From: Erythrobacter sp. AP23
Lineage (GTDB): Bacteria > Pseudomonadota > Alphaproteobacteria > Sphingomonadales > Sphingomonadaceae
Length of the DNA: 64,000 nucleotides
Reading direction: 5' to 3'
NCBI RefSeq assembly: GCF_001542855.1
Contig: NZ_LNBY01000020.1
Location: 124,001 to 188,000 of the forward strand
Each line of letters begins with the position of its first letter. Positions within the stretch are counted from its first letter, which is position 1. The notes under the pieces are model-generated. The model made no database searches. It had not been told where the DNA came from and saw only the letters and a program-made list of their open reading frames with translations. Below, one piece after another: positions 63,262-64,000 of the stretch. The translations under genes and the position numbers were made by a program.

Positions 63262-64000
63262 GGGTGCTCCTGCTCCTCCTCTTCGCCTTCGCGCTGATGG
63301 GCCAGCGTGATCCCATCCTCGTGCCCGAGGTCAGCCAGCACGAGGTGCAGGTGCGCCAGGGCTTCACGGGCACGGAACTGCTGCTGTTCGGCGCGGTGCT
63401 CGATCCGCAGGGCCGGGCGGCGGGCAGCGATTACGATATCGTGGTGGTACTCAAGGGCCCTTCGCAACCGGTCCGCCTGCGAGAGAAAGAGCGGTTCGCC
63501 GGCGTCTGGATCAATGCCGCAAGCAGCGATTTCCGCTCGGTCCCCTCCTATTTCGCCGTCGCCTCCTCACGCCCCATTTCGGAAATCGTCGACGAAAAAA
63601 CCGCTGCGATTTACGAATTCGGGACCGATTACATCCAGCTTTCGCCCAGCGGCGCGATCGATCCAGATGAACAGGCGAGGTTCAAGGATGGGCTGGTCGA
63701 TCTGAAGACGCGCCAGCAGCTCTACAAACAGGATTTCGGCGGTGTGCAGATCAGTGAACAGGTTCTGTACCAGGCACGCATAACGCTGCCTTCCAACGTG
63801 ACCACCGGAACCTATACCGCCGAGACGTTCGCGGTGCGGGGAGGGCGGGTCATTGCTTCCGCTATGACCGAAGTCGAAGTGCAGAAAGTCGGTTTCGAGC
63901 GCAAGGTCGAGGAGTATTCGCAGGATCTGGCCCTGCTCTACGGATTGCTGGCCGTGTTCCTGTCGGTCGGGATGGGCTGGGCGGCCGGACGCCTCTTCGC
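63258..64000 (+). CDS. TIGR02186-family membrane protein (cut by window edge)
   Basis: An incomplete gene of at least 247 codons that runs off the right edge. It starts with a GTG overlapping the TauE stop, has a signal-like N-terminus (VRVLLLLLFAFALM), a beta-rich periplasmic domain (VPEVSQHEVQVRQGFTGTE, then ITLPSNVTTGTYTAETFAV) and a late membrane segment (LALLYGLLAVFLSVGMGW). This is the pattern of TIGR02186 proteins, which are usually encoded next to TauE-type exporters and are presumed to assist them. Its termination is outside the window. Confidence 0.8.
   Translation, partial: MRVLLLLLFAFALMGQRDPILVPEVSQHEVQVRQGFTGTELLLFGAVLDPQGRAAGSDYDIVVVLKGPSQPVRLREKERFAGVWINAASSDFRSVPSYFAVASSRPISEIVDEKTAAIYEFGTDYIQLSPSGAIDPDEQARFKDGLVDLKTRQQLYKQDFGGVQISEQVLYQARITLPSNVTTGTYTAETFAVRGGRVIASAMTEVEVQKVGFERKVEEYSQDLALLYGLLAVFLSVGMGWAAGRLF

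Overview
The window reads as chromosomal DNA of a GC-rich alphaproteobacterium of the order Sphingomonadales, most likely Erythrobacteraceae. Pointers are an RpoH with a canonical RpoH box, a ChpT-type phosphotransferase (alphaproteobacterial CtrA relay), two TonB-dependent receptors, SPOR-domain proteins beside an orphan ParA, tig/clpP/clpX, and two inverted copies of a dispersed repeat of the cttcgacaagctcagg type that I associate with sphingomonad genomes. The family-level placement is inference from gene content and protein sequence; no 16S gene is present.

Region 1 (1-21.2 kb) is a catabolic block. A divergent LysR-type regulator (cut by the window edge) faces a tightly packed plus-strand series: TonB receptor, S9 prolyl-oligopeptidase-like lipoprotein, secreted amidohydrolase, amidase, L-serine dehydratase, 4-hydroxyphenylpyruvate dioxygenase, a VOC-fold dioxygenase-like protein, maleylacetoacetate isomerase, fumarylacetoacetase, a metzincin-type protease, aromatic aminotransferase, M14 carboxypeptidase, pterin carbinolamine dehydratase and a dihydropteridine-reductase-like SDR. 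Together these could take up and digest peptides and burn the released tyrosine/phenylalanine to fumarate and acetoacetate. Homogentisate dioxygenase and phenylalanine hydroxylase are not in the window. The block ends in AT-richer, decayed DNA (gamma-glutamyltransferase pseudogene, AlpA-type regulator) next to a tRNA-Val, which looks like an island boundary.

Region 2 (21.2-34.7 kb) is core-like: sppA, pyrB with a dihydroorotase homologue that has lost its metal ligands, an orphan ParA/ribbon-helix-helix pair between two SPOR proteins, a DUF418 membrane protein, bfd-bfr iron storage behind a candidate Fur box, DUF2721, der and a CHAP-domain amidase.

Region 3 (34.7-48.4 kb) holds protein quality control: tRNA-Leu, tig with a histone-H1-like Lys/Ala tail, clpP and clpX with candidate heat-shock promoters, and rpoH itself. 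Between tig and clpP lie an NhaP-type antiporter and a TonB receptor on the other strand. A minus-strand group mtgA (frameshifted as read), CDF zinc transporter, ECF sigma factor and anti-sigma factor is followed by a fasciclin protein.

Region 4 (48.4-54.8 kb) is the most unusual. rluD is fused in frame to an N-terminal GIY-YIG nuclease domain, and that domain is bracketed by inverted copies of the dispersed repeat, one of which is translated as the inter-domain linker. Next come a JAMM peptidase, chpT, an amidase, a membrane-anchored LuxR-type HTH protein, a short RadC homologue and a winged-helix gene ending in a decayed LuxR-type helix.

Region 5 (54.8-64 kb) has rnpB (RNase P RNA), a PPP-type phosphatase, a TorF-type porin, a SIMPL protein, a glyoxalase I, nhaA, a reduced NfrB/NfrA-like pair for exopolysaccharide export, a TauE-type exporter and a TIGR02186 membrane protein cut by the right edge.
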